A stretch of 64,000 nucleotides of DNA, taken from contig OX638346.1 of NCBI GenBank assembly GCA_951813515.1, positions 1,605,617-1,669,616 on the forward strand. The letters are read 5' to 3'. Source of the stretch: an uncultured Pseudomonadales bacterium. GTDB lineage: Bacteria > Pseudomonadota > Gammaproteobacteria > Pseudomonadales > Azotimanducaceae. The notes beneath the pieces were generated by a model. It was not told the DNA's origin. It did no database searches and saw nothing but the letters and a program-made list of their open reading frames with translations. Within the stretch, counting starts at the first letter, position 1; every line of letters starts with the position of its first letter. Positions 17,491-26,858 of this stretch are shown piece by piece. The translations under genes were made by a program, and so were the position numbers.

Positions 17491-17527
17491 CTGAACATGC
17501 GCGAAGGATCCGGGATGACATTCAGCC

Positions 17528-20269
17528 ATGCTGTCGAGACTTTTCAAACGCAAGCCGCAGACGACGGACGCGAATCCGGCATCGAGGCGCGAAGCGTTGC
17601 TCGCGCTCGAGGATTCGGAACAGGCAGTCCTTGAACAAGCGGCCAGAACCGATGCGGACACCGGCGTGCGCACAGCCGCCATCGCCCGTCTGCAATCCGT
17701 CGACACCCTTGGCGCACTGCTCGATGAGACGGAGGTAGCGAGCGCCGCTGCAAGCCGACTTGCGAAGCTTGGCGACGACCATGCATTCGCCGCCCACCCG
17801 CTCGTCCTGCTCGCCCGCTTTGTCCGAAAGCCTTCGCCGGGCCTCCTCTCCAGGATCGATGACGGCGAGTTGGGTAACGCCATCGCCGGCCTGCCGGATG
17901 TGCAAACCCGGGTGGCGATTGTCGGGGAGGTGCGCGGCGAAAATCGTCTCACCGTACTGGAGCATGCGCTTCGCAGCGGCGACAAGACCGCGCATCGCGT
18001 CGTACGCGAGAAACTCAATGGGCTGAAGCGGCTCAAGCACGAGCGAGAGGAATTGCTCGCGCGCGCGGAGGAACTCATCGAGGCGGCGAACCGACTGTCG
18101 CCTGGGGATGTTCAGTTCGACGCCAAGCGGGAGGCGTTGCAGGTCGAGTGGGACACACTCACGAAGAGCCTCGAGGAAAACGCCCGCCACGTCGAAGCCT
18201 CGGGCGGAGTGGCGGAGACGCCTACCGACCTCGAGGCGCGATTCCGACTACCGGGTTCGCCGTCAGCGATGTCCGGGAGAGACTCGTTCCATGGCCTGCT
18301 GCACGAGGCGGAAGCGTTGCAGGAGGCCATCGCGCAGGCAGCGCATAGCGTCGAGGCGGCGGCCGAACTGGAAGAGCGGTGGCAGAACATCGGAAACCGC
18401 TGGGGAACGCTCGCGGAGGAGTCGGTGCCGCCGGGTGAAACGGCATCCACCTTCACGCAATACCGGGAGGTTGTTGGCGATCTTCTCGCGGCCCTGGATC
18501 GGGCCGTTTCTTGCCGGACGGAAATAGCAGAGATAAGCAACGCGCATGCGGGGCTTGAAAGGCCTGCGGATGGCGACTACGAGGCGCGATGGCGATTGCA
18601 GTCGCATGCGCGCCGACAAGCCCGGGCTGCGGCGTCGCTTCGCGCGAAAGTCGCCTGGCCGGAAAGATCGCCTCCCCCGGAGTGGGTCGAGCAGCTGGCG
18701 GTGGCGCAAGAGGCGTTCGAGGCGGTGGACGAAGACTGTCGCGACGCCTACGCTAGGGTACAGGAAGAAATCGAGAACGCGACCAGCGCCCTTGAGAAGG
18801 CGGTGGAAGCAGGCGAGGTGAACGAAGCGCTGCGCCTGCAAGGCGAGGCGAACCGATGGATTCGACACCTTCCGAAGTCCTCCCAGCAGAGGCCGAACGC
18901 GAAGCTCGCCTCACACTCGCGCCAATTGCGTGAACTTGCCGACTGGCAGGCCTTCGCATTGCGCGGCAAACGCGAAGCCCTGTGCGAAGAGATGGAGTCG
19001 CTCGCCGAGCATCCGCTGAATCCGAACGTGCAGATGGAACGGATCAAGACGCTGCGAGGTCGCGTCAAGGCGCTTGGCCGCATCCAGTCGGGCAGGGACC
19101 GGGCGTTGATGGAGCGGTTCGATGCGGCGGCGGAGCGCGCCTTCGCGCCCTGCCGGCAGCACTTCGAGCAGCTTGCGGAGGAGCGCAAGTTCAATCTCGA
19201 GCAGCGCCGCGCGATCTGCGCTCAGCTTGAAGCGTTTGTCGAAGAAAACGACTGGGAGCAAGCGGACTTCAAGGGCGTAGAACTGATCCTGAGACGGGCG
19301 CGGGAAGAGTGGCGGACCTACCGACCGGTGGACAGATCGCCGGGACGGCGGGTGGACTCCCGGTTCAAGGCCGTGACGGACAAGATCACGGGTCATCTGC
19401 GTGCCGAGTGGGAACGCAACGAGGCGACCAAGAAAGCCATTGTCGACGAAGCTCGGGCCGCAGTTGAGGCGAACGGTCCAATACGCGAGCAGACCGATAC
19501 GATGAAGCGGCTGCAAGCCGACTGGAGACGCGTCGGCCCGACACGGCGTCGAATCGACCAGGCGATGTGGAAGGAGTTTCGCGGCATCTGCGACCAGGCC
19601 TTTGCCAACCGCGATGCGGGCCGAGAGCAGCACCGCTCGCGTCTGGCGCAGGCGGTGGATCAAGCAACCGCCCTGATCGAAGACCTTTCCGAAGCCATCG
19701 CGGCGGCCGATTCGGCCGAGGACGCGCGCCGCCTGCTGAACGCCTGCCGGGGCAAGATCGATGCCCTGGAGGGATTGCCAAGGGAGGTTGAACGCCGGGC
19801 GTATCGCACTTTGTCCGATCACGAGCGTGAGATTGGGTTCCGTGCGGCGCGGCAACGCCTCCGGGCCGAACTTGCGCGAATGGACCGCATCGATGCGCTG
19901 GATGCGAGGCTTGCGGAAGTCGAACGGGAAGGCGGTTCGAAGGACGAATGGCTCAAGGAAGCCGGTGAACTGACCGAGCTGTTCAAGCCGCGCCTCGATG
20001 CCGAAGTGCCGCTGGACATCAACGCCTTGCGACGATTAGCCGTTGAAGCGGAGATCGGGGCGGAAGCGACGTCCCCGCCGGAAGACCAGGGTCTGCGGAT
20101 GGAAATACAGGTCGCACGCCTGCAAACCGGGATGTCCGCACGGGACCAAGACCCGGCGGATCCGGACTCGCTACTCGAACGATGGTGTGCCGCAGCCGCT
20201 CGGCAAACTGGCGCCGAAGCGTTCAGATCACGCTTTTTCGAGGCGATTCGGCGGATCGTCGAGCACTGA
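17528..20269 (+). CDS. DUF349 domain-containing coiled-coil protein
   Basis: A 913-residue, highly charged, mostly helical protein. The first 200 residues have HEAT-like helical pairs (LLARFVRKPSPGLLSRI and similar). The rest has repeated three-helix blocks with Trp-centred motifs (EWDTLTKSLEE, ERWQNIGNRWG, EWRTYRPVDR, LQADWRRVGPTRRR) that match DUF349 repeats. There is no signal peptide or membrane span. DUF349 proteins are common in gammaproteobacteria and their biochemical role is not established. It follows the CDGSH gene closely and converges on the thioredoxin-fold gene. Confidence 0.88.
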   Translation: MLSRLFKRKPQTTDANPASRREALLALEDSEQAVLEQAARTDADTGVRTAAIARLQSVDTLGALLDETEVASAAASRLAKLGDDHAFAAHPLVLLARFVRKPSPGLLSRIDDGELGNAIAGLPDVQTRVAIVGEVRGENRLTVLEHALRSGDKTAHRVVREKLNGLKRLKHEREELLARAEELIEAANRLSPGDVQFDAKREALQVEWDTLTKSLEENARHVEASGGVAETPTDLEARFRLPGSPSAMSGRDSFHGLLHEAEALQEAIAQAAHSVEAAAELEERWQNIGNRWGTLAEESVPPGETASTFTQYREVVGDLLAALDRAVSCRTEIAEISNAHAGLERPADGDYEARWRLQSHARRQARAAASLRAKVAWPERSPPPEWVEQLAVAQEAFEAVDEDCRDAYARVQEEIENATSALEKAVEAGEVNEALRLQGEANRWIRHLPKSSQQRPNAKLASHSRQLRELADWQAFALRGKREALCEEMESLAEHPLNPNVQMERIKTLRGRVKALGRIQSGRDRALMERFDAAAERAFAPCRQHFEQLAEERKFNLEQRRAICAQLEAFVEENDWEQADFKGVELILRRAREEWRTYRPVDRSPGRRVDSRFKAVTDKITGHLRAEWERNEATKKAIVDEARAAVEANGPIREQTDTMKRLQADWRRVGPTRRRIDQAMWKEFRGICDQAFANRDAGREQHRSRLAQAVDQATALIEDLSEAIAAADSAEDARRLLNACRGKIDALEGLPREVERRAYRTLSDHEREIGFRAARQRLRAELARMDRIDALDARLAEVEREGGSKDEWLKEAGELTELFKPRLDAEVPLDINALRRLAVEAEIGAEATSPPEDQGLRMEIQVARLQTGMSARDQDPADPDSLLERWCAAAARQTGAEAFRSRFFEAIRRIVEH

Positions 20270-20333
20270 TCCGGCTTATCCTCGGGCGCCGCGCCTCCCC
20301 TTGTGAATCGCCGGCCGGGGCTTTCCGATCGAC

Positions 20334-22232
20334 TTAGTCTCGACCGACCGATCTTTCGAGGGCGGCCTTGCCGAGTTCCCTGCTGGGGCGCAGCCACCAC
20401 GAGGAACCGACGACAGCAGAACTCTCGGGGCGCATTGCAACATGTTGCTTCGAAGGGTCGGTCGAAGAGAGCGCATCGTTCTCGGCGGCGCCGGCGTCCT
20501 GCACGGCCTGTTCGATCTCCGCCCTGAACCCGGCGTTGAAGGCGCCCGGATGCTTGTTGATGATCGTGCCGTCGGGACCGACCAGCACGTAGGTCGGATA
20601 GCCGGTGACTCGCCACCTGCGAACGAGTTCGCTTTCGTTGCCGACATGCCAGACGACCCATTCCAGCGGTTCGTCCGCCAGGTAGTCCAGCACCGTATCG
20701 AGTTCTTCGTCCACGCTGACGCCGATGATCTGAAAGCGATCCTCCGGAAACTCCTCCACCATCTTCCGCAGCTTCGGGAACGCATCCTTGCAGGGCCCGC
20801 ACCAGGTGGCCCAGAAGTCGACCAGGACAACGCGCCCCGCGTAGTCGGCGAGCGTGTCCTCGGTGCCGTCCACGCGCCGTCCGGTCACGTCGGAGACGAC
20901 GCTCCCGACCATCGTCGAGTCGAGGCTGTAGAAGAGTTCCGCCTCGGCGTCTGCGAACGTCATGGGAACTTCCGTCCCGTCGTCCGACTGCTTCGCCAGG
21001 ACGAAGGTTTCATCCTCTATTCCAGCGCTCAGGCCGTTGGCGAGTTCCTCCGCCTGTTCCTGCTGTGCGATGCGCTCGTCGGTGCTTAACTGTGGATTGT
21101 TCGCGGACTGGATCAGGAAGCTCGCGGCGAAATACCGCGCGGTCGCTTGCGCCAGCGGATCATCAAGGGTTTCCGACAGGTCGATGACGAATGACCTGGC
21201 GGGTCCGTAGGCTGACGACAGGCCGTTGACCTGCTTGAGCCGGAGCGGCCATTGATCGTAGTCCGGAAAGTGGGCCGCGAGCGTTTCTGCGCCCCGGAGC
21301 GCCCTGGCGGCGCCGCCGCGCGTCGGATGGTCGAGCAGGAATTCAGCGGCCTCGAGGGTCTTCTCGTGGGAACCACCGAGGTCGATAATGGCGAGCGAAG
21401 CGACTGCGGCGCGGTAGGGATTTGGGGCTTCGCCCAGTTCTTTCACGCGACGCGCCTTGTCCTCCTCGTCGAGATCGGACTCGCGGATCGCTTTTTCCTC
21501 GTTCTGCCACGCGTTCAGTTCGTCGAGGTAGTTTCGGACAACGTTCCAGTCGGAGCCGATCAGCTTCGACAGAGTGGCTTCGCCGAGACTCCTGCTGGGA
21601 GGCAGCCACCACGATGAAAGCGCCACCCCCACGCTCCCCGGATTGAGGGAGTACGTTTGCTGCACGAGAAACTCGGCGGCTTCCAGCGAACGCTCATGGT
21701 TCGATTCAATGATGGCTCGCGCAGCAGCGACTGCGTGCCAGGTGGGGCGCTTGACGATGTCGGCATCGTAGGTTTCCAGAAATGCTGCCTGAGACTTGAT
21801 GTAGTCCTCAACGAGTACCCAGTCCGGGCCGATGTGTGACGCCACCGCGTCCAGGATCGATTGCTGCTCGTCCTCCGACGGGCGCGCTTGACCCATGAGG
21901 AAACCGGCGGCGTCCGCCAGCCGTTCGCCGTCGGATTGCATGATGGCTATCGCGGCGGCGATGGCGGGAGCCGAGTCGGGCAAACCGAACTCCTGTCGCA
22001 AGCGTTCCCGCTCTTCGTCCGGGATGTCCGCATTGCGTATCTCCGATTGCTTCGTCCAATAGGCTTGCATCGCTTCGTTGTACGCATCTATTGCGATCCA
22101 TTGTTCGGACGAAGGCGTATCGTCGTCCTGGGTAGCGCCCGCAGAGATCTGCACAAGCAAGACTGCCACCAAGACAAAGGGTAGAAGCCACTGCCGGAAG
22201 CATCCGCCCGTCGCTGTTTCGTTTGATTTCAT
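20334..22232 (-). CDS. Exported thioredoxin-fold (TlpA-like) protein with N-terminal helical repeats
   Basis: A 632-residue protein with a signal or anchor segment (residues 13-32, WLLPFVLVAVLLVQISAGA), helical repeats, and a TlpA/ResA-like thioredoxin domain near residues 450-590 (VDFWATWCGPCK, cis-Pro in GYPTYV). Three modules share a motif like AxAIIxSxxERxLEAAEFL, near residues 94, 161 and 249. A second motif, SSWWLxPSRxLGxAxL, occurs near residue 196 and again as the last 23 residues. The WCGPC site suggests periplasmic disulfide reduction. I start at MKSNETATGG behind GGAGACGAGG. The repeats are not a family I can name. Confidence 0.82.
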   Translation of the reverse strand: MKSNETATGGCFRQWLLPFVLVAVLLVQISAGATQDDDTPSSEQWIAIDAYNEAMQAYWTKQSEIRNADIPDEERERLRQEFGLPDSAPAIAAAIAIMQSDGERLADAAGFLMGQARPSEDEQQSILDAVASHIGPDWVLVEDYIKSQAAFLETYDADIVKRPTWHAVAAARAIIESNHERSLEAAEFLVQQTYSLNPGSVGVALSSWWLPPSRSLGEATLSKLIGSDWNVVRNYLDELNAWQNEEKAIRESDLDEEDKARRVKELGEAPNPYRAAVASLAIIDLGGSHEKTLEAAEFLLDHPTRGGAARALRGAETLAAHFPDYDQWPLRLKQVNGLSSAYGPARSFVIDLSETLDDPLAQATARYFAASFLIQSANNPQLSTDERIAQQEQAEELANGLSAGIEDETFVLAKQSDDGTEVPMTFADAEAELFYSLDSTMVGSVVSDVTGRRVDGTEDTLADYAGRVVLVDFWATWCGPCKDAFPKLRKMVEEFPEDRFQIIGVSVDEELDTVLDYLADEPLEWVVWHVGNESELVRRWRVTGYPTYVLVGPDGTIINKHPGAFNAGFRAEIEQAVQDAGAAENDALSSTDPSKQHVAMRPESSAVVGSSWWLRPSRELGKAALERSVGRD

Positions 22233-22361
22233 AACCTCGTCTCCGTAGTCACAAAGGCCTGCAACTCCCCCGACTCCCATCATCCGCCCCGGATGAACCG
22301 CGTTCAAGGCCGATTGCGGCACCCGCGAGCGGTGACGGTCGCCATTGGTCTTGGACAGAGG

Positions 22362-23804
22362 TCAGGCGGGCAGCTTTAGGATCACCCGAGCGCCGCCGAG
22401 GTCGCTGTCGGCGAGTTGCACCGTGCCGCCGTAGGCGGTCGCCAGTTCCACGGAGGCGGCGAGACCGATGCCATGTCCCGAGTGGGCAGTATCGGCGCGC
22501 GCGCCGCGTTCGAATACGTACCGCTTCGCCGCTTCCGGAATCCCGTCGCCGTCGTCTTCCACGACTATGCAGATGGCGTCGCGCGATCCCGTGCCGGCAC
22601 CGTCCAGTTCGACGGCGTTTGATCCGGTTGGGCCGGTGTCGGCGCGGGTTGCGGGGCACTTGTCGCGCCGCGCCGTGATGCGCACTTTCGAATGCGAGTA
22701 CTTGTAGGCGTTTTCAAGCAGATTGCCCAACACATCCATCACGTCGCGCTCGTCCGCACGGACGCGCACCTGTGCCCTGCGGATCTCCACATCGACATGC
22801 TTCTCGACGTATGCCTTGTCGAGCGCGCGGCACAGGCGTTCCAGAACGGGCATGACGGCCACGGGTTCGCGTGGCAGCACCGGCGGCATGGCGGCGGCGC
22901 GCGAGAGTTGACGGCTGATCGTCTCCTCCATGCGATCGAGTTGGTCGTCGAAGAGCGTCTTGTCGGGCTTGTCGGGCGTGATCAGGGCGTTCTTCAGGAC
23001 GGCGAGCGGCGTCTTCAGGCTATGCGCCAGGTCGCCCATCGCCCGGCGGTAGCGTTCTCGGCTCTCCATTTCGTGTTCGACAAAACGGTTCAACGTGTGG
23101 GCAAGCTGGGCGAGTTCGGCGGGGTAGTCCTCGCCGATATCGCCGCGTTCGCCGGCGTGCAGCGCGCGGACTCGCTCCGCCATCCGTCGCAACGGGTGCA
23201 GTCCCCATCTAAGGGTGCCGAGTTGCAGAACTATCAGGAGGAGCGTGGCGGCGATCACGCCAACCACAAGACTTCTGCGAAACTCGCGAATCTCTGCATT
23301 GAACGGGGCCTGATCGTTCAGTACCCAGAACGTCAGCTCCGAGTCCTCAAGCTCTTCGAGAATCACCGTATAGCCAAGGAGGAATCGGGGCTCGGTACCG
23401 TCGATCTCGATCTTGTGAAAGCGCGAGTCTCCGGGCGGTGGTCGGGGTCTGGGTGGTGCGTCCACGGACGTGATGGCCATGGATGGCGACCGCCACGCCA
23501 GCGTACCGTCCGCTGTCTCGACATAGGCGTAGAGACCCGAATTCGGTCGCGAAAGGCGCGGTTCGCCAAGTTCGTCGGGCAGCAGTATGAAAGGTCCCGC
23601 GAAGGTCCCACGGAAAGCAGCGGCATCCGCATCCTTTTTGGTCGCGTCAACGAGGCCATACGCTACGATAAGCATTTGCTCTTCGGCGCTCGCGCGTACG
23701 CTGGTCGTGAACAATCGCTCCCAAATCCAGCCGGCGGCGAGCAGAAACAGGCACAGGGCGATGGCGGTCGTCGCCATCAGGCGGCCATGCAGGCTAATGC
23801 GCAT
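22362..23804 (-). CDS. Sensor histidine kinase (PhoQ-like)
   Basis: A 480-residue membrane sensor kinase. Transmembrane segments are at residues about 10-30 and 180-200, enclosing a periplasmic domain of about 150 residues with an acidic patch (EELEDSELTF). A HAMP-like linker precedes the H-box DLAHSLKTPLAVL; the N-box is LGNLLENAYKYS and the G-boxes are VVEDDGDGIPE and GHGIGLAAS. The overall plan matches PhoQ-type kinases, but the signal cannot be read from sequence. It lies 9 bp after the response regulator and is surely co-transcribed with it. Confidence 0.9.
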   Translation of the reverse strand: MRISLHGRLMATTAIALCLFLLAAGWIWERLFTTSVRASAEEQMLIVAYGLVDATKKDADAAAFRGTFAGPFILLPDELGEPRLSRPNSGLYAYVETADGTLAWRSPSMAITSVDAPPRPRPPPGDSRFHKIEIDGTEPRFLLGYTVILEELEDSELTFWVLNDQAPFNAEIREFRRSLVVGVIAATLLLIVLQLGTLRWGLHPLRRMAERVRALHAGERGDIGEDYPAELAQLAHTLNRFVEHEMESRERYRRAMGDLAHSLKTPLAVLKNALITPDKPDKTLFDDQLDRMEETISRQLSRAAAMPPVLPREPVAVMPVLERLCRALDKAYVEKHVDVEIRRAQVRVRADERDVMDVLGNLLENAYKYSHSKVRITARRDKCPATRADTGPTGSNAVELDGAGTGSRDAICIVVEDDGDGIPEAAKRYVFERGARADTAHSGHGIGLAASVELATAYGGTVQLADSDLGGARVILKLPA

Positions 23805-23813
23805 GGAATGTCA

Positions 23814-24482
23814 CTAGAGTGAGAATCGATAGCCCGCGCCGCGAATCGTGCGGATGGGCACGAGCGTCCCGTCGGGGTCGAGCTTGCGGCGCAGGCGCCC
23901 GATAAACACTTCGATGACGTTGCTGTCCCGGTCGAAGTCCTGCTCGTAGAGGTGCTCCGTCAGTTCCGCCTTCGAAACGACCCGGGCCGGGTTCATGACA
24001 AGGTATTCGAGGACGCGGTATTCGAACGCAGTCAGCTCCAGCGCATCGCCGTGCAGGCGCGCTTCCTTGGCGCCGAGGTCGAGGCTCAACGGCCCTTTCT
24101 CGATCACGGGAGAGGCATATCCCGCGGCGCGCCGTATCAGGGCATCGAGGCGCGCCTTCAGTTCTTCCAGGTGGAAGGGCTTGGTCAGGTAGTCGTCCGC
24201 GCCGGCTTCGAGCCCGGCCACCTTGTCCTGCCAGTCGCGGCGCGCGGTCAGAATGAGGATGGGAAAGGCGCGTTCCTGTTTGCGTAGCTCCGCGATCAGG
24301 TCGATGCCGTGCATTTTCGGGAGACCGAGATCGATGACCGCAATGTCGTAGTCGAACTCGAGGCCGAAGTAGAGCCCCTTCTCTCCGTCGGGCGCAAGAT
24401 CGACGATGAAGCCCGCATCCCGCAGGTACTTGTCGACCTGCGCCCGCAGGAGCATTTCGTCCTCGACCAACAGAATCCGCAT
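23814..24482 (-). CDS. OmpR/PhoP-family response regulator
   Basis: A 222-residue regulator with a receiver domain (acidic pair in VEDE, phospho-acceptor Asp in AVIDLGLP, Lys in LTKPF) and a C-terminal winged-helix DNA-binding domain (LTAFEYRVLEYLV, DSNVIEVFIGRLRRKL, IRTIRGAGYRFSL). It pairs with the kinase downstream. The closest pattern is PhoP. The 187-bp region before it carries symmetric and repeated sequence that could be its own operator. Confidence 0.93.
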   Translation of the reverse strand: MRILLVEDEMLLRAQVDKYLRDAGFIVDLAPDGEKGLYFGLEFDYDIAVIDLGLPKMHGIDLIAELRKQERAFPILILTARRDWQDKVAGLEAGADDYLTKPFHLEELKARLDALIRRAAGYASPVIEKGPLSLDLGAKEARLHGDALELTAFEYRVLEYLVMNPARVVSKAELTEHLYEQDFDRDSNVIEVFIGRLRRKLDPDGTLVPIRTIRGAGYRFSL

Positions 24483-24525
24483 ATCTTTCTCATGCGTGCG
24501 GCGTCAGCGCCGCTGCGGTATCGGG

Positions 24526-24569
24526 CCAAATTTGGCACAGATGGGCCGCGATTGGCACAACAAATTTGG
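24526..24569 (-). promoter_or_regulatory. Candidate operator upstream of the response regulator gene
   Basis: Between the glycine-zipper gene and the response regulator, TTGGCACA occurs twice (24532-24539 and 24552-24559), exactly 20 bp apart. The block is flanked by CCAAATTTGG (24526-24535) and CAAATTTGG (24561-24569). Two direct repeats spaced by two helical turns are what OmpR-family dimers bind. No proven PhoP box is seen; autoregulation is an inference. Confidence 0.4.
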
Positions 24570-24627
24570 TGAACCTGGTGACCTGTCCCGCCATGCGCGG
24601 CATCAGGGCCAGCGGGAGGTGCCGCTT

Positions 24628-24658
24628 CCGGGCTGCCGTCAAGGCGACGGCAGCCCGG
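24628..24658 (-). terminator. Strong hairpin after the glycine-zipper gene
   Basis: A perfect 13-bp stem (CCGGGCTGCCGTC and its complement) with a 5-nt loop sits 11 bp after the stop of the glycine-zipper gene. No T-run follows on the reverse strand, so this may be an attenuating or mRNA-stabilising hairpin rather than a classic intrinsic terminator. Confidence 0.5.
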
Positions 24659-24669
24659 CAGGGCGATCG

Positions 24670-25188
24670 TCAATCGATGGGCGTCACGCGAACGCGTATC
24701 TCGTCGCCCGGATGCCGCTTCATGCGCGCGGTATAGGTCTGGCCAGCGTACTCGTAGCGCACATCGTAGCCGAGCAGCCGATCTTCATCGCGGTACTCGG
24801 TGAACGTTTCGCAGACATTGCGCGTTCCGTATCGAACACGCGAATCGCCGCGCGAAGACCTGGCGATGTCGTTTGCGATGCTCGCTCCAAGGACGGCGCC
24901 GACTGCGGCGCCCACCTGCTTGTTCCTTTTCTTGTTTCCGACAGCGTTGCCGATGGCGCCGCCGACAACGGCACCGACAATCTGCGCTGTCCCCGGCGCG
25001 CGATACTCCGGCAGCCGAACGGTCCGGGGCTCGCACTCTTCGACTGGCAAGGCGTAACGCACCGTCTTGTAGACCGGCGTGACGTCGATCACGCGCGCGG
25101 TGTCATAGTGGCTGACCGCGTGCGCGCCGACGGTGAGGGAAGTTGCTGTGACCAGCGCCGCTGGTCTGATCAAACGACGGAATTGCAT
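24670..25188 (-). CDS. Glycine-zipper 2TM (17 kDa surface antigen-like) envelope protein
   Basis: A 172-residue exported protein. The N-terminal MQFRRLIRPAALVTATSLTVGAHA reads as a signal peptide. The central VGAVVGGAIGNAVGNKKRNKQVGAAVGAVLGASIAND has the alternating GxxxG pattern of glycine-zipper 2TM proteins. The C-terminal domain has aromatic residues in a YEYAGQTYTARMKRHPGDEIRVRV strand region, typical of this family's last segment. I use the second ATG, which has GAGAGA at good spacing. It is upstream of the two-component genes on the same strand, so it may be a regulon member, but a hairpin separates them. Confidence 0.85.
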   Translation of the reverse strand: MQFRRLIRPAALVTATSLTVGAHAVSHYDTARVIDVTPVYKTVRYALPVEECEPRTVRLPEYRAPGTAQIVGAVVGGAIGNAVGNKKRNKQVGAAVGAVLGASIANDIARSSRGDSRVRYGTRNVCETFTEYRDEDRLLGYDVRYEYAGQTYTARMKRHPGDEIRVRVTPID

Positions 25189-25275
25189 GGCCATCTCTCA
25201 ACGATTGAATTCGATGACGAGAGACTAGATCAGGCCGCCTGAATCGTTCCTGAACGGGTCGCTATGAGCCCAGTC

Positions 25276-26121
25276 CTAACGATCCTCAAACGTGCACCCC
25301 GAGACGCGATGCGTTTCGTCGAGTTCGACAAGCACATCGGCACGCCCCGGTAGATCTTCAAGCATCCAGCGCGTCAATCGCTCGTAGTGGGCGACGAAAT
25401 GCGCGACCTCGGCCTTGTCGAGGCGGAGTTCGGGAGCCCGTTCGCTCTCCTGCTGGAGCCGCCATCGCACCACCGCGTCGAGGTTCGGGACGCGAAGGAA
25501 GATGAGGCAATCCAGTTCGCCGAACAGCGGGGCATAGTCGGTCGCCAGGGCCTGGTTGATGTAACGCCGCCAAAGACCTTCGGAATCCGATTCGGCTTCG
25601 AGGGCATTGATCGGCTGATCGAGCCGGTCCGCGGGCTCGGGCCGCGCGCCGACGCACCAGCCTTCCAGTAGAACGATGTCGGCGGGCGCAGGAATGTTGA
25701 GCGTTTCGTCCGCGCGGTTGTCCAAACCCTTGTTGAAGACAGGAACCGTTACGATGCCGTCGACCTGGAGCGCATCCATGACAGACCTGCAGAGCGGAAT
25801 ATCGTGGGTGCCTGGCGGTCCGCGCGTAGCCAGCAGGGGATGTACGCGTTTCGACAGTGCTTGGCGTTCGGACCGGGTGAGGTAGAAGTCGTCGATGGAA
25901 AGACAGGCGACGCGAAGCCCGAAATGCCGACCGGCCGCGACGATCGCGCTGGACAGCGTGGACTTTCCCGCGCCCTGCCCTCCAGCGAGGCCGACCCTCG
26001 CCGGCGCTCCGGCGCGCCAGCGAAGGGCAAGGTTCGCCGCCAGTATCCGCCAGTCTTCCGGGATTGCCGGATCGAGGGTGTCAAAACAGGCGCGCGCGGC
26101 AGCATCGACAACGAACGGCAA
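25276..26121 (-). CDS. P-loop kinase, D-glycerate 3-kinase-like
   Basis: A soluble kinase of about 281 residues. Walker A is GLAGGQGAGKST, and LSIDDFYLT and TRGPPGTHD are motifs shared by plant-type D-glycerate 3-kinase and related yeast proteins. LLEGWCVG is the Walker-B-like strand. Glycerate 3-phosphate formation is the likely reaction. The start is uncertain: a TTG at 26121 lies nine bases after AAAGG, but the frame is open to a TTG at 26184, which would overlap the divergent DoxX start at 26163. No ATG is available at a sensible place. Confidence 0.75.
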   Translation of the reverse strand: MPFVVDAAARACFDTLDPAIPEDWRILAANLALRWRAGAPARVGLAGGQGAGKSTLSSAIVAAGRHFGLRVACLSIDDFYLTRSERQALSKRVHPLLATRGPPGTHDIPLCRSVMDALQVDGIVTVPVFNKGLDNRADETLNIPAPADIVLLEGWCVGARPEPADRLDQPINALEAESDSEGLWRRYINQALATDYAPLFGELDCLIFLRVPNLDAVVRWRLQQESERAPELRLDKAEVAHFVAHYERLTRWMLEDLPGRADVLVELDETHRVSGCTFEDR

Positions 26122-26162
26122 TTTGGGCAACCTTTGGTGAATTGAGCGGAGCGACGGACAAG

Positions 26163-26711
26163 ATGGAATCACCGATACGAACAATCCTCAACCTGGAGGA
26201 GCGGGTGAGGGCATTCCTCACCGTCGCCGGCGGATACGTTTCGTTGCTTGTGCTGCGACTTCTGCTCGGCTACGAGTACTTCGAGAGCGGCGCCGAGAAA
26301 TTTGGCGGCGACAACTGGTTCACACGGCTGGATTTCCCGTTTCCCTTCTCATTGGTGTCGGCGGACGTGAACTGGTTTCTCGCGACGTGGTTCGAACTTA
26401 TCGGCGCGGTGCTGTTGATCGTCGGCTTCGCGACCCGCTACGTGTCCATCACGCTCATCGTGGTCACGCTGGTTGCCATCTATGCGGCGCACCTGCCGAC
26501 CGACGGATTCGGTTCCATCTCCGATCTTTTCGATGGCTACCGCATATCGCGGGAATGCGCGGAAGGCGTCTGCACCGGCAACTACAAGCTGCCGGTGATC
26601 TTCCTCGTCATGTTCATTCCGCTGGCGCTCTCGGGTGGCGGGAAACTGTCCGTCGATCACTTGCTGCAAGGGAACCACAGGCGATTCGCCAGTTTCGACG
26701 ACAGGCTCTGA
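26163..26711 (+). CDS. DoxX family membrane protein
   Basis: A 182-residue inner-membrane protein with four hydrophobic segments. The LLLGYEYFESGAEKF motif in the first span and the Gly-rich ends of the others fit DoxX-type proteins. After span three there is an insertion with two Cys (SRECAEGVCTGNYKLP), probably a periplasmic loop. The ATG follows GGAG at about ten bases. Some DoxX relatives act with copper-binding RiPP maturation genes, but no such genes are next to it. The function remains unknown. Confidence 0.82.
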   Translation: MESPIRTILNLEERVRAFLTVAGGYVSLLVLRLLLGYEYFESGAEKFGGDNWFTRLDFPFPFSLVSADVNWFLATWFELIGAVLLIVGFATRYVSITLIVVTLVAIYAAHLPTDGFGSISDLFDGYRISRECAEGVCTGNYKLPVIFLVMFIPLALSGGGKLSVDHLLQGNHRRFASFDDRL

Positions 26712-26858
26712 CCGACGGCTTGCCGGTTCGATCCCGAGAGGTCCCGTCGCTCGGGAGATAGGGACGGTATATCGCCACCATCCATTTTTTCGAATAGCAC
26801 GGGCCGCGCGAAGTCGTATACTTTTGTTTGTGCAAAGTGATATCGGAGCAGCACCTCA

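Noticed and set aside
26733..26755. Hairpin after the DoxX gene (CCCGAG and CTCGGG)
   Set aside because: The loop is 11 bases, the stem only six, and no T-run follows; not called as a terminator.
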